A stretch of 64,000 nt of DNA from Hymenobacter nivis (GCF_003149515.1 NZ_CP029145.1:2232001-2296000), one strand, 5' to 3'; shown: positions 24,926 through 34,317, numbered from the stretch's first letter. Notes: generated by a model from the letters alone, not told the origin. Program-made: numbers and translations.

Positions 24926-25618
24926 CGTTACCAGCCGGTAGCCCACGCCGCGCAGGTTGAGGATGGCCACGGCGGGGTCGTGGCGGAGGTATTTGCGCAG
25001 GCGGGAGATGAACACGTCCATCGAGCGGGCGTGGAAAAACGAGTCATCGCCCCACAGTTGCAGCAGGGCCGCTTTGCGGCCGAGCGGGCGGGGCTGGTGG
25101 CGGGCGAGCAGCTCCAGCAGCTCGCTTTCGCGGTGCGAGAGCCGGGCGTTGAGCTGGCCGTCCAGCCACAGCTCCTGGCGCAGGGGCACGAACACGTAGC
25201 GGCCCAGCGGCACGGCGGCGGGCAGCGCGGGCGCGGCGGCCGGGGCCCGGCGCAGCAGCTCGCGCAGGCGCACCAGCAGCTCGTCGAGACTGAAGGGCTT
25301 GCGCAGGTAGTCGTTGCCACCCACTCCGAAGCCCTGCACCACGTCGGCGGGCTGCGACTTGGCCGTGAGGAAGAGCACCGGCACCTGCTGGTTGGTGCGC
25401 CGGATTTCCGCCACGAACGCCAGCCCGTCGAGCTGTGGCAGCATAATATCCACAATGCACAGGTCGAACGGCTCGCGGCGGAACGCGGCCAGCCCCAGGG
25501 CCCCATCGGCCGCGTGCGTCACCCGGAAGCCCTGGCGCTCCAGGCTTTCGCGCACGATGCGGGCCAGGGGCAGTTCATCTTCGAGCAGCAGCAGGTGGGG
25601 CAAGGGCGGCGTCATCAT
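24923..25618 (-). CDS. OmpR-family response regulator
   Basis: This 231-residue protein has a receiver domain (LLLEDELPLARIVRESLERQ, phospho-acceptor Asp in LCIVDIMLPQLDG, FLTAKSQ with the conserved Lys in LRKPFSLDELL). The C-terminal winged-helix DNA-binding domain ends FISRLRKYLRHDPAVAILNL RGVGYRLVT. The start at 25618 lies inside the 3' end of the histidine kinase gene (44-base overlap), so the two are co-transcribed and probably translationally coupled. The kinase has a large sensory N-terminal region. Targets are unknown; neighbours are thiol oxidoreductases and peptidases. Confidence 0.93.
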   Translation of the reverse strand: MMTPPLPHLLLLEDELPLARIVRESLERQGFRVTHAADGALGLAAFRREPFDLCIVDIMLPQLDGLAFVAEIRRTNQQVPVLFLTAKSQPADVVQGFGVGGNDYLRKPFSLDELLVRLRELLRRAPAAAPALPAAVPLGRYVFVPLRQELWLDGQLNARLSHRESELLELLARHQPRPLGRKAALLQLWGDDSFFHARSMDVFISRLRKYLRHDPAVAILNLRGVGYRLVT

Positions 25619-27119
25619 AAGGGGCGGCGAGGGGCAGGCGGATGGTGAAGGTGGTGCGGCCGGCCGCGCTGTGCAGGGCCAGGGTGCCGCCGTGGCGCTG
25701 CACCAGGGCGCGGGCGTAGTGCAGGCCCAGGCCGGAGCCGGGCACGTCGTAGCGGTTGCCGGTGGGCACGCGGAAGAATTTCTCGAACACCCGCGCCTGG
25801 TACTGGGCCGGGATGCCGGGGCCCTCGTTGGTAATTCGCAGCACGGCCTGGCCGTTTTCGGCGCCGCACCAGAGGGCAATTTCGCCGCCCGGGCGGCCGT
25901 ACTTCAGCGCGTTGTCGAAGAGGGTGGCCAGCACGTTGGTCAGGTGCACGGCGTCGCCCACGATGGGCACGGGGCCGGCGGGCGCGGCGTAGGCCAGGCG
26001 GCTGCCGGCCTGCGCCAGCCGGGGCTGGGCCTCGCGCAGCACGGGCGCCAGCAGGGCCCCCAGGCACAGGGGCTGGCGGGCCAGGGCCAAGCCGGCCTGC
26101 TCGGCCACCACGCTCTGCAAAATCTTGTCGGCCAGGGCCCCCAGGCGGGCGGCCTGCTGCCGGATGATGCCCAGGTACTCGGCCGTGGCCGCGGGGCCCA
26201 GCGCAAACCGCTCCAGCGCCTCGGCCGCCACGCCGATGGTGGCCACCGGCGTTTTCAGCTCGTGGGTCATGTTGTTCACGAAGTCGTCCTTCAGGGCCGC
26301 CAGCCGCTCCTGGCTGAGCAGGGCGCGCACGGTGTAGGCGAAGCAAAACACCACAATGCCAATCAGCCCCACCGAACCCAGCAGCACCCACCTGATGCGG
26401 CCCAGGTACGCCCGGTTGGGGTCGGCAAATTCGGCGCGGACTTGGCCAGCCACTTTCTTGGCAAAATCCACGCGCACCGCCGCGGTAGCGAAGGCAGCCC
26501 GGGGCCCCGGCGGCGGGGCCCCCAGGCCGTCGAACCGGAGCCGGAACGGCGCGGCTACCTCCCGCCGCCGCAGCGCTTGGGCGTAGAGGCGGACCAGGCG
26601 GCGGCGGTGCACGGTATCGGCGGCGTAGGCTGCGATGAGCTTGTCGGCCAGGCTTTTGGTGTAGAAGAACGCCGTGCCTTCCCGCACGCCGGCCGCCACG
26701 GGGCCCGCCGTGAAGCGCTGGATGAAAAAAGCGCGGGCCGCCGCATCGAGCCGGGCTGGCCGGGGCCCCAGGCGGCCTGAAAAGTCGGTAAACCCGATTT
26801 CGTACGGGGCCCGCTTTTCCTTTGGAAATGGGTGCTTATCGGCCACGGAAAAACGTGGGCTGCCGTACACTGGCTCCACGTAGCCTCGCAGAATAATTGC
26901 GCTGGTGTCGGCCAACCAGGTACGGTAGCGGCGCAGCAGGGCCCCCTGACGCAGCCCGATTTCCTGGCCGGCGGCTTCGGCCAGCGCCTCGTTGGCGTCG
27001 CGCCGGAAGGTGCGGGTGGCGGTGCGGTAGGCCTGGTAGTTCCAGTAGGCTTGCAGGCCGGCCAGGGCCAGCGTGCAGGCGGCCATCAGCAGCACTAGAA
27101 GTTTGATTTGCCGGGTCAT
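25575..27119 (-). CDS. Membrane sensor histidine kinase
   Basis: This 514-residue kinase has a first transmembrane segment at the N-terminus (IKLLVLLMAACTLALAGLQA) and a second near residue 245 (GRIRWVLLGSVGLIGIVVFC), giving a periplasmic sensor loop of about 220 residues. The HisKA box FVNNMTHELKTPVATIGVAA follows, then HATPase motifs DNALKYGRPGG, ITNEGPGIPAQ and GSGLGLHYARALVQRHGG. The gene overlaps the response-regulator start by 44 bases, so this is a two-component pair. The signal is unknown; the upstream gene on the other strand is a thioredoxin-DUF3738 protein. Confidence 0.92.
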   Translation of the reverse strand: MTRQIKLLVLLMAACTLALAGLQAYWNYQAYRTATRTFRRDANEALAEAAGQEIGLRQGALLRRYRTWLADTSAIILRGYVEPVYGSPRFSVADKHPFPKEKRAPYEIGFTDFSGRLGPRPARLDAAARAFFIQRFTAGPVAAGVREGTAFFYTKSLADKLIAAYAADTVHRRRLVRLYAQALRRREVAAPFRLRFDGLGAPPPGPRAAFATAAVRVDFAKKVAGQVRAEFADPNRAYLGRIRWVLLGSVGLIGIVVFCFAYTVRALLSQERLAALKDDFVNNMTHELKTPVATIGVAAEALERFALGPAATAEYLGIIRQQAARLGALADKILQSVVAEQAGLALARQPLCLGALLAPVLREAQPRLAQAGSRLAYAAPAGPVPIVGDAVHLTNVLATLFDNALKYGRPGGEIALWCGAENGQAVLRITNEGPGIPAQYQARVFEKFFRVPTGNRYDVPGSGLGLHYARALVQRHGGTLALHSAAGRTTFTIRLPLAAPYDDAALAPPAAARR

Positions 27120-27245
27120 GGGGCCCGAAAGTAGGCCGGCGCTGGGCGAAATCCGTGGATTTTAACACTTCTTAACACTCGTTAAGGCGCGTTAACGCAA
27201 AGGCCGCCGCCCCGCCGCGAGGTTTGTCAAAAAAACCGCCGCCCC

Positions 27246-28466
27246 ATGAAAAAGCTCCTGTTTGCCTTCCTCCCCCTGGGCCTCGCGTGGGGGCCCCGCC
27301 CCGGCCGGGCCCAGGCCCCCGTGGCCATTGGGGCCCCGGCGCCCGCGCTGCGCTTCGCCGCCGTGCAAAACGCGCCGCGGCCCACCGCGTCGCTGGCCGC
27401 GCTGCGCGGGCAAGTGGTGCTGCTGGAGTTTTGGGGCACGTACTGCGGGCCGTGCGTGGCGGCTATGCCGCACTTGCAGGAGCTGCAAAAGCGGTTTGCC
27501 GGGCGGCTGCAAGTGGTGGCCATCAGCCAGGAAACGCCGGCGCGGGTGGCGCGCTACCTGGCGGCCCGGCCCTCCAACCTGTGGTTTGCCACCGTGGCCG
27601 GCGCGGCGGCCGACTCGCTCCAGCGGCTGTTTTCGTACCGCATCGTGCCCCACACGGTGCTGCTCGACGCCGCGGGCCGGGTGGTGGCCAGCACCAACCC
27701 GCGCTACGTCACGGCCGGCACCATCGACAGTGTCCTACGGGGGCTGCCCGTCCGCTTACCGCTGGTGAAGGATGACCTGACTCCCAACCCGATGGCTGCT
27801 TATTTCCCCGCCAACGCCGCCACGCCGCCGCACTTTCTTATGCAACCAACCATGCAGGGCATGGGCGGCATGATGCGCACGTTCCCGCAGGACTCGTCGG
27901 CCTTTCACAACCGCCGCTTGGTGGTGATGAACCTGCCGCTGGCCACGCTCTACCGCTTGGCTTACGGCAATTTATCCTACTACCGCACCCTCGACCTGCG
28001 CCCCAAAGCGCCCGCGGGGGCCCCGGAGCCCACCTATTGCCTCGACCTGATTGTGGCCCGCGGCCAGGAAGAAACCTTAATGCCCACGCTGCGGCGCGAG
28101 CTGGCCGCCCGCTTCGAGCTGCGCGCCGCCCTGGAGCCGCGCACGAAGCCGGTGTACCTACTAAAGGTAGCCAACGCCCGCCGGCTGCCGGCCCCAGCCC
28201 GGCCCGCCACGGCCACCGGCGGCGGCATGTCGGGCGGCCAGTTCAGCGCCGACGATGCCCCGCTGGCCGCCGTAGCCGATTATTTGGAGAGCTTCGGCGT
28301 GGTGAAGCGGCCGGTGCTGGACGCCACCGGCCTGGCCACGCGCTACAACCTGCACTTCGAGTTTCAGCCCGAAAAGCCCGGCGACCTGCAACGCGCCCTG
28401 GGGGCCCTGGGCCTAGCGCTCGAAGAAGCCGAGCGGCCCGTAGACGTGCTGGTGCTGCGGGAATAG
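27246..28466 (+). CDS. Thioredoxin-fold protein with C-terminal DUF3738 domain
   Basis: This 406-residue protein has a signal peptide (MKKLLFAFLPLGLAWGPRPG) and then a TlpA-like domain with LLEFWGTYCGPCVAAMPHLQ, CGPC redox cysteines and IVPHTVLLDAAGRVVA. After about residue 190 comes a second module containing TPPHFLMQPTMQGMGGMMRT, DLIVARGQEETLMPTLRREL, EPRTKPVYLLKVA and VVKRPVLDATGLATRYNLHF. This matches DUF3738 (the soil-associated TIGR03435 type), common in Acidobacteriota. The pairing with thioredoxin also occurs in Bacteroidota. Predicted periplasmic. The role is not known; the DUF3738 region may bind a partner or peptide. Confidence 0.85.
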   Translation: MKKLLFAFLPLGLAWGPRPGRAQAPVAIGAPAPALRFAAVQNAPRPTASLAALRGQVVLLEFWGTYCGPCVAAMPHLQELQKRFAGRLQVVAISQETPARVARYLAARPSNLWFATVAGAAADSLQRLFSYRIVPHTVLLDAAGRVVASTNPRYVTAGTIDSVLRGLPVRLPLVKDDLTPNPMAAYFPANAATPPHFLMQPTMQGMGGMMRTFPQDSSAFHNRRLVVMNLPLATLYRLAYGNLSYYRTLDLRPKAPAGAPEPTYCLDLIVARGQEETLMPTLRRELAARFELRAALEPRTKPVYLLKVANARRLPAPARPATATGGGMSGGQFSADDAPLAAVADYLESFGVVKRPVLDATGLATRYNLHFEFQPEKPGDLQRALGALGLALEEAERPVDVLVLRE

Positions 28467-28476
28467 TGCGGCCGAG

Positions 28477-28560
28477 AATCGTGCAGTTGTAGCGCGGCCC
28501 GGTGGTTGGCAGGACGAAGCGAGAGCCGCGGATTCGCAGCGTCCACGCTACAGGCAGGCT
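28477..28560. repeat. Palindromic repeat of family R4
   Basis: GTAGCGCGGCCCGG on the left and CGCAGCGTCCACGCTACAGG on the right form a partial palindrome around about 45 bases (GTAGCG versus CGCTAC). Related words occur at 24903, 55436 and 58226. It lies between the DUF3738 gene and the DUF885 gene. Confidence 0.5.
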
Positions 28561-28601
28561 TTTTTGGGGCCCCGGCGGAAAAACGTGGGCCCCCGGGGCC
28601 G

Positions 28602-28609
28602 TAGCTTGC
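28602..28609 (+). promoter_or_regulatory. Possible -7 box (TAGCTTGC)
   Basis: It lies about 39 bases before the DUF885 copy 2 start, in the context GGCCGTAGCTTGC, paralleling GGCCGTAGTTTGG upstream of copy 1. Confidence 0.35.
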
Positions 28610-28647
28610 GGGCGCGGCGGCCAGCCGCATTTCACTCACCTGTTTTT

Positions 28648-30492
28648 ATGCGTAAATTTCTCCTCACCGGCCTGGGGGCCCTGGCGTCGCTAACGGCCTG
28701 CAACCAAACCAAAACCACCGACGCCACGGCGGCCCCCGGCGACATCAAGAATCTATTTGAAAGCTACTGGGAGCGGCAGGCGCCGCTATTTCCGCTGGCG
28801 GCCACCAGCCAGGGCGACAACCGCTACAACAACCGCCTGGTGAACGACCAGACCCGCGCCTTCCGCGACTCGCTGGCCGGCTTATACCAAGGCTACCTGG
28901 GGCGGCTCGGCAAGTTCGACCGCAAGCAACTGGCCGGCAACGACTTGATGAGTTACGACATTTTGCACTACGACCTGCAGACCCGCCTCGACGGCCTCAG
29001 GCTGGGCCTGGCCATGGGCGCCGATTTCCCCAACAGTTGGATGATTCCCTTCAACCAGTTTGGGGGCCTGCCGCTGGCCCTGGGCCAGTACGGGGCCGGC
29101 ACGGGGGCCCAGCCGTTTAAAACGGTGCAGGATTACGACAACTGGCTGGGGCGGGTGCACGGCTTCCCGGTCTGGGCCGACTCGGCCATCGCCAACTTCC
29201 GGGCGGGCATGAAGACGGGCGTGGTGCTGCCCAAAACGCTGGTAGCGAAGATGATTCCGCAGCTGCGGAGCCTGGAAACCACCGACGCCACCAAGAGCCT
29301 GTTTTACGGGCCCATTGCGCTGCTGCCCAGCACCTTTACCGACGCCGACAAAACCCGCCTGACGGCCGCGTACCAGAAGGCCATTCTGGCCGAGCTGGTG
29401 CCGACCTACAAAAAGCTGGGCGACTTCCTGGCCAAAGAATACCTGCCCAAGGCCCGCGCCACCACCGGCCACGGGGCCCTGCCGAACGGCCAGGCGCAAT
29501 ACAATTTCCTGGTGAAAAACTGGACCACGACCAGCCGCACCCCGGCCGAAATCCATGACATTGGGCTGCGTGAGGTGGCGCGCATAAAGAGCGAGATGAA
29601 CAAGGTACGCACCCGGCTCGTGTTCCACGGCGACCTGAAAGCGCTGCTGACTTATATGAAAACCGACCGGCGGTTTTTTCCTTACAAAACGCCCGAGGAC
29701 GTGCTCAACGGCTTCCGCGCCATCCAGGGCCGGATGCAGCCGAACCTGAAAAAGCTATTCGGCCGCACGCCCAAAACGCCGTTTGAGGTGCGCCAGACGG
29801 AGGCCTTTCGCGCCGCTTCGGCCTCCGCCGAGTACAACCAGGGCACGCCCGACGGCTCGCGGCCGGGCATTTTCTACATACCGATTCTGGACGCCACCCA
29901 GTACCGCACGCCGGGCATGGAGTCGCTGTTTCTGCACGAGGCCATTCCCGGCCACCACTACCAGATTTCGTTGCAGCAGGAAAACACCGCCCTGCCCAAG
30001 TTCCGGCGCTTTGCCTGGTACGGGGCAATGGGCGAGGGCTGGGCCCTGTACGCCGAGAGCCTGGGCAAGGAGCTGGGCCTCTACAAAGACCCCTACGAGT
30101 ACCTGGGGGCCCTGAGCCAGGAGATGCACCGCGCCATACGGCTGGTGATTGACACGGGGATGCACACCGGCCAGCTGACCCGCGAGCAGGCCATTCAATA
30201 CTCGCTCGACAACGAGGCCACGACCCGCGAGGCCGCCACAGCCGAAGTGGAGCGCTACATGGCCATTCCGGGCCAGGCGCTGAGCTACAAAATCGGCCAA
30301 CTCAAAATCCGGGAACTGCGCAACCAGACCGAGCAAAAGCTCGGTGGCAGCGAGCACCTGCGCGAGCACTACGCCGGCCAGTACCAGAACAAGTACAGCA
30401 TCGCCGCCTTCCACGACGAGCTGCTGAAGGACGGCGTGATGCCGCTCGATATCCTCGACCAGAAAATGACCCGCTGGGCCGACGCGCAGTAG
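28648..30492 (+). CDS. DUF885 metalloprotease-like lipoprotein, copy 2
   Basis: This 614-residue protein has a lipoprotein signal (MRKFLLTGLGALASLTACNQ) and resembles copy 1 along its length (LFPLAATSQGDNRYNNRLVN, MIPFNQFGGLPLALGQYGAG). The zinc-binding LFLHEAIPGHHYQISLQQEN motif is intact, as is the IPGQALSYKIGQLKIRELRN end. It differs from copy 1 by an extra segment (GGSEHLREHYAGQYQNKYSI) near the C-terminus. It stands between the DUF3738 gene and copy 3, and is followed by an intrinsic terminator. Probable envelope peptidase; substrate preferences of the three copies cannot be read from the sequence. Confidence 0.86.
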   Translation: MRKFLLTGLGALASLTACNQTKTTDATAAPGDIKNLFESYWERQAPLFPLAATSQGDNRYNNRLVNDQTRAFRDSLAGLYQGYLGRLGKFDRKQLAGNDLMSYDILHYDLQTRLDGLRLGLAMGADFPNSWMIPFNQFGGLPLALGQYGAGTGAQPFKTVQDYDNWLGRVHGFPVWADSAIANFRAGMKTGVVLPKTLVAKMIPQLRSLETTDATKSLFYGPIALLPSTFTDADKTRLTAAYQKAILAELVPTYKKLGDFLAKEYLPKARATTGHGALPNGQAQYNFLVKNWTTTSRTPAEIHDIGLREVARIKSEMNKVRTRLVFHGDLKALLTYMKTDRRFFPYKTPEDVLNGFRAIQGRMQPNLKKLFGRTPKTPFEVRQTEAFRAASASAEYNQGTPDGSRPGIFYIPILDATQYRTPGMESLFLHEAIPGHHYQISLQQENTALPKFRRFAWYGAMGEGWALYAESLGKELGLYKDPYEYLGALSQEMHRAIRLVIDTGMHTGQLTREQAIQYSLDNEATTREAATAEVERYMAIPGQALSYKIGQLKIRELRNQTEQKLGGSEHLREHYAGQYQNKYSIAAFHDELLKDGVMPLDILDQKMTRWADAQ

Positions 30493-30515
30493 CCACTTTT
30501 CCCTTTTGCTAATCC

Positions 30516-30543
30516 AGAAAAGCCCCGTCGCCGGGGCTTTTCT
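30516..30543 (+). terminator. Rho-independent terminator after DUF885 copy 2
   Basis: Perfect stem AGAAAAGCCCC / GGGGCTTTTCT around a GTCGC-type loop, with flanking A and T runs, immediately after the stop. It separates copies 2 and 3. Confidence 0.8.
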
Positions 30544-30636
30544 GTTGCCCAATTAAGTGCGCAGAGCGATTATTTTTTAATTAAATAATGCCGCATTTAA
30601 CCGTTCTTGTGCGCTCAAATTCAAGTCCTTCTATTG

Positions 30637-32460
30637 ATGAAAAGACTACTACTGCCCGTGTTGGCGGCCGGGGCCCTGCTGGGCGCTTGCCTGCCCGCTC
30701 CCGCGCTGGCCCAAAAAGCCAAACCGGCCGCTAAAAATACCGCAGCTGTTGCACCACCGGCCGCCTCGGCCCCGCTGGGGGCCCTGTTCGCGGCGTATTG
30801 GCAGGAGCAAGCCAGGCTGTTTCCACTCGAAGCCACGGCGCAGGGCGATAACCGCTACAACGACCAACTGCCCAACAACCAGACCCGGGCGTTTCGGGCG
30901 CAGCAGCAACGGTTCTACCAGCAATACCTCGCGGCGCTGCGCAAATTCGACCGGGCCGCACTCTCCCCCGCAGACCAAGTCAGCTACGACATCTTTGCCT
31001 ACGACATGCAGATTCGGCTCGATGGCTTGCAGCTGAATTCATGGATGATGCCCTTCGCGCAGTTTTATTCCCTGCCCAATACGCTGGTGCAGCTGGGCGC
31101 GGGCACCGGCTCGCAGCCCTTCAAAACGGTGCAGGACTACGACAACTGGCTGGCGCGGGCGGGCCAGTTTCCGGTGTGGGCCGACTCGGCCGTCGGCAAC
31201 TTCCGGCGCGGCCTGCAGGCCGGCGTGGTGCTGCCCAAGCCGCTGGTGCAGAAGATGGTGCCGCAGTTGCAGGCGCAAGTGACGGAGGATGCCACTAAAA
31301 GCCCGTTTTACGGGCCCATCAACAAGCTGCCTGCCAGCTTTTCGGAGGCCGACAAAACCCGGCTCACCGCCGCCTACCGGCAAGCCATTCTGACCCAGCT
31401 GGTGCCCGCCTACCACAAGCTGGCCGACTTTCTGCAGACCGACTACCTACCGCAGGCCCGCACCAGCGCGGGCATTGGAGCCGTGCCCGGCGGAGCCGAA
31501 ATGTACCGCTACGGCGTGCGCCAGATGACCACCACCGACCGCACGCCCGACGCCATTTACCAGACCGGGCTGGCGGAGGTGAAGCGCATCCGGACCGAAA
31601 TGGAAGCGGTAAAAAACCAGGTGGGCTACCAAGGCGACTTAGCGGCCTTCTTCGCCTACCTGGGGTCTGACCCCAAATTCACGCCCTACAAAACGCCGGC
31701 CGACGTACTGAACGCCTTCCGCGCCATTCAGGCGCGTATCACGCCCAACTTACCCAGGCTGTTCGGGCGCACCCCCAAGACGCCCTTTGAGATTCGGCAG
31801 ACCGAAGCCTTTCGGGCGGCTACGGCCTCGGCCGAGTATAACCGGGGCACGCCCGACGGCGCGCGGCCGGGCATTTTCTACGTACCCATTCTGGACGCCA
31901 CTGCCTTCAACACGACCTCGGGAATGGAGTCGCTATTTTTGCACGAGGCCATTCCCGGCCATCACTACCAGCTTTCCTTGCAGCAGGAAAACACCAGCCA
32001 GCCGCAGTTCCGGCGCTTTGGCGGCTACAGCGCGTTCAGCGAAGGATGGGCGCTGTACTGCGAAAGCCTGGGCCCCGAACTGGGCCTCTACGCCGATCCG
32101 TACCAGAAACTCGGCGCCTTGGGCGACGACATCCACCGCGCTATCCGGCTGGTGGTGGACGTGGGCCTGCACGCCAAAGGCATGAGCCGCGAAGAAGCCA
32201 TCAAGTACATGATGGCCAACGAACCCATCAGCGAGCAGGGCGCCACGGCCGAGATTGAGCGCTACATGTCGTGGCCCGGCCAGGCGCTGAGCTACAAAAC
32301 GGGCGCGTTGAAACTGCGTGAGCTGCGCGCCCGCTACGAAAAGCAGCTGGGCAACAAATTCGACCTGCGTGCTTTCCACGACGAAGTTCTGGCCGGCGGC
32401 TCGATGCCCCTGGCCGTGCTGGAAAAGCGGATGGACGCCTGGGCCGCCCGGCAGCGGTAG
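30637..32460 (+). CDS. DUF885 metalloprotease-like secreted protein, copy 3
   Basis: This 607-residue protein begins MKRLLLPVLAAGALLGACLP, a signal peptide with a possible lipobox (GAC), then KAKPAAKNTAAVAPP. The core repeats that of copies 1 and 2 (LFPLEATAQGDNRYNDQLPN, IRLDGLQLNSWMMPFAQFYS, LFLHEAIPGHHYQLSLQQEN, WPGQALSYKTGALKLRELRA). It is closer to copy 1 than to copy 2 around the C-terminus (FDLRAFHDEVLAGGSMPLAV). The start at 30637 is set by the signal peptide. Copies 2 and 3 are adjacent and copy 1 is 5 kb away with two redox genes between. Confidence 0.86.
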   Translation: MKRLLLPVLAAGALLGACLPAPALAQKAKPAAKNTAAVAPPAASAPLGALFAAYWQEQARLFPLEATAQGDNRYNDQLPNNQTRAFRAQQQRFYQQYLAALRKFDRAALSPADQVSYDIFAYDMQIRLDGLQLNSWMMPFAQFYSLPNTLVQLGAGTGSQPFKTVQDYDNWLARAGQFPVWADSAVGNFRRGLQAGVVLPKPLVQKMVPQLQAQVTEDATKSPFYGPINKLPASFSEADKTRLTAAYRQAILTQLVPAYHKLADFLQTDYLPQARTSAGIGAVPGGAEMYRYGVRQMTTTDRTPDAIYQTGLAEVKRIRTEMEAVKNQVGYQGDLAAFFAYLGSDPKFTPYKTPADVLNAFRAIQARITPNLPRLFGRTPKTPFEIRQTEAFRAATASAEYNRGTPDGARPGIFYVPILDATAFNTTSGMESLFLHEAIPGHHYQLSLQQENTSQPQFRRFGGYSAFSEGWALYCESLGPELGLYADPYQKLGALGDDIHRAIRLVVDVGLHAKGMSREEAIKYMMANEPISEQGATAEIERYMSWPGQALSYKTGALKLRELRARYEKQLGNKFDLRAFHDEVLAGGSMPLAVLEKRMDAWAARQR

Positions 32461-32827
32461 GGCCTTGCATCAGCCCGTCCGGCGTCCCCAGCTTTCGCGC
32501 GCGCCTGCTGCAAATTGCGACCGCCAACCAAGCCAGTTAGCACGGTTTTCAGGCCAGGGTACCGCAGCGCGAACTTGCTCGCTTATGCTCCGACACCCCG
32601 ATTTGAAAACCGCGCCAAAGGCACCCAACGCCCCGGGGCCCCGGCTATGTGCACAGCACCGCCTTTGGGCACTGGCACGTGGCGCACGGCGCCATTGACG
32701 CGCCGCCCACCTGCCCTGTGCAGCGCAAGCCCGGCGGCCATCACAATACCCCCTTCCGCAACTACCTGGCCCGCAACTCCCTGCGGGCCATGGCCCGCCC
32801 CACCATTCCATTCGCTAGCACCCCCGC
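32461..32827. other. Intergenic region before the POT transporter
   Basis: I see no reliable gene in these 367 bases. One frame carries HSTAFGHWHVAHGAIDAPP and GHHNTPFRNYLARNSLRAM, which might be a decayed gene piece, but it has no start and no recognisable family. No strong terminator follows the DUF885 gene. Confidence 0.35.
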
Positions 32828-34183
32828 ATGTCCCATCCCGCCGCGCCTGCCGCGCCCGCCGTCTTTCCTAAAGCGCTGCCGTTCATCATCGGCAGCGAGG
32901 TAGCCGAGCGGTTCAGCTACTACGGCATGCTCACCATCCTGCCCACGTTTCTGGTGGCGCAGTTCTTCAACCCCACCCACGCCGGGGCCCTAACGGCCGG
33001 AGCCGAGGCGCGGGCCAACGAGCTGGTGCACTCGTTCGCGGCGCTGGGCTACGCGCTGCCGGTGGTGGGGGCCCTGCTGGCCGACTGGGTGCTGGGCAAG
33101 TACCGCATCATTCTGTATTTGTCGATTTTGTACTGCGGCGGGCACGCGCTGCTGGCCGCATTCAGCGATGATTTGGCCGGCTTTCGGCTGGGGTTGCTGG
33201 TGGTGGCCGTGGGCATGGGCGGCATCAAATCGAGCGTGTCGGCCAACCTGGGCGACCAGTTCACCCAGGCCAACGCCTCCCTCCTACCCAAGGCCTACGG
33301 CTGGTTTCAGATGAGCATCGACGTGGGCGCGGCGCTGGCCACGGTGATTACGCCGCTGCTCTACCAGCACTTCGGGCCCGCCGTGGCCTTTGGCGTGCCG
33401 GGCTTGCTGATGGCCACCGCCGCCCTCACCTTTTGGCTGGGCCGGCGGCGGTACGTGCGCGTGCCGCCCACCGGCTTTCGGGCCGGGCTGCGCCAGACCC
33501 TGGGGCCCGGGGAGGGCCGGGCGGCCCTGCGGCGCATCCTCGCCGTGTTTGCCTTCGTGCCGGCGCTGTGGATGCTGAACGAGCAAAGCTCCTCGGAGTG
33601 GGTGCTGCAGGCCACGCACCTCAACCGGGAGCTGTGGCCGGGCTTCACGCCGCTGGCCGAGCAGCTGCAGCTGGCGGGCATCGTGTTCGGCATCGGCATG
33701 AATCCGCTGCTCACCTACGGCATTTACCCAGCCCTGGCCCGACGCGGACTGCACGTGACGCCGCTGCGGCGCATGGGCGCGGGCATGGTGGTGGCGGCGC
33801 TGGCGGTGCTCATCATCGGCGGGGTGCAGCGCGGCGTGGATGCCGGCGGCCACCCCTCGGCGTGGTGGCAGGTGCTGGCCTACTGCGTGCTGGTGAGCGG
33901 CGTTATCACGGTGGCCATCACGGGCTTGGAGTATGCCTACACCCACGCGCCCCGGGCCCTCAAAAGCCTCACCACGGCTTTATGGGTGCTCACCATCGCG
34001 GCGGCCAACTTCGGGCTGAGCCTGCTGAACGGCAGCATTGCGCGGGGCGGCTGGCTGGCCGGCTTGCACGGAGCCAACTTCTACTGGTTTTCGGTGGCCC
34101 TGATGGCCGTGAACGTGACGCTGTTTGCCTTGGTGGCGACGCGCCAGCACGAGCAGGTTTACGTGGGCCCCGGGGCGGCATAA
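32828..34183 (+). CDS. POT family proton-coupled peptide transporter
   Basis: This 451-residue inner-membrane protein has about twelve transmembrane segments. The family motif for proton-peptide symporters is ALPFIIGSEVAERFSYYGML (E-x-x-E-R-F/Y near the start). GALLADWVLGKYRIILYLSI and the PTR2 signature-like VVAVGMGGIKSSVSANLGDQ follow. It lies between peptidase genes (DUF885 copy 3 and an M28 peptidase), so uptake of the di- and tripeptides they release is a coherent role. The fifth PTR motif, FSxxYAxxN-like, is not obvious. No regulator is adjacent. Confidence 0.9.
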   Translation: MSHPAAPAAPAVFPKALPFIIGSEVAERFSYYGMLTILPTFLVAQFFNPTHAGALTAGAEARANELVHSFAALGYALPVVGALLADWVLGKYRIILYLSILYCGGHALLAAFSDDLAGFRLGLLVVAVGMGGIKSSVSANLGDQFTQANASLLPKAYGWFQMSIDVGAALATVITPLLYQHFGPAVAFGVPGLLMATAALTFWLGRRRYVRVPPTGFRAGLRQTLGPGEGRAALRRILAVFAFVPALWMLNEQSSSEWVLQATHLNRELWPGFTPLAEQLQLAGIVFGIGMNPLLTYGIYPALARRGLHVTPLRRMGAGMVVAALAVLIIGGVQRGVDAGGHPSAWWQVLAYCVLVSGVITVAITGLEYAYTHAPRALKSLTTALWVLTIAAANFGLSLLNGSIARGGWLAGLHGANFYWFSVALMAVNVTLFALVATRQHEQVYVGPGAA

Positions 34184-34246
34184 CGTTTTTTATTTTTGCT
34201 ATTGGCTTATTTGGATTGGCCCGGCGCGTTTTGCCGGTTAGGTTTA

Positions 34247-34283
34247 CAAAAAAACCGGCCGCCGGCTCCTGCCGGCGGCCGGG
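34247..34283 (+). terminator. GC-rich hairpin between POT gene and M28 gene
   Basis: Stem CCGGCCGCCGGC/GCCGGCGGCCGG around TCCT. The A-run precedes it and no T-run follows on the plus strand, so termination on that strand would be weak; it may instead insulate the reverse strand. Confidence 0.5.
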
Positions 34284-34317
34284 CTCGTTGTCTTTCTTTC
34301 ACCCCGTATCCGTCCGT

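Noticed and set aside
25619..25879. N-terminal extension of the response regulator
   Set aside because: It overlaps the histidine kinase in another frame and has no receiver-like sequence; the receiver starts at 25618.
33433..34317. Continuous frame upstream of the M28 peptidase suggesting a larger fusion protein
   Set aside because: That stretch is an alternative frame of the POT transporter; the peptidase has its own signal peptide at 34318.
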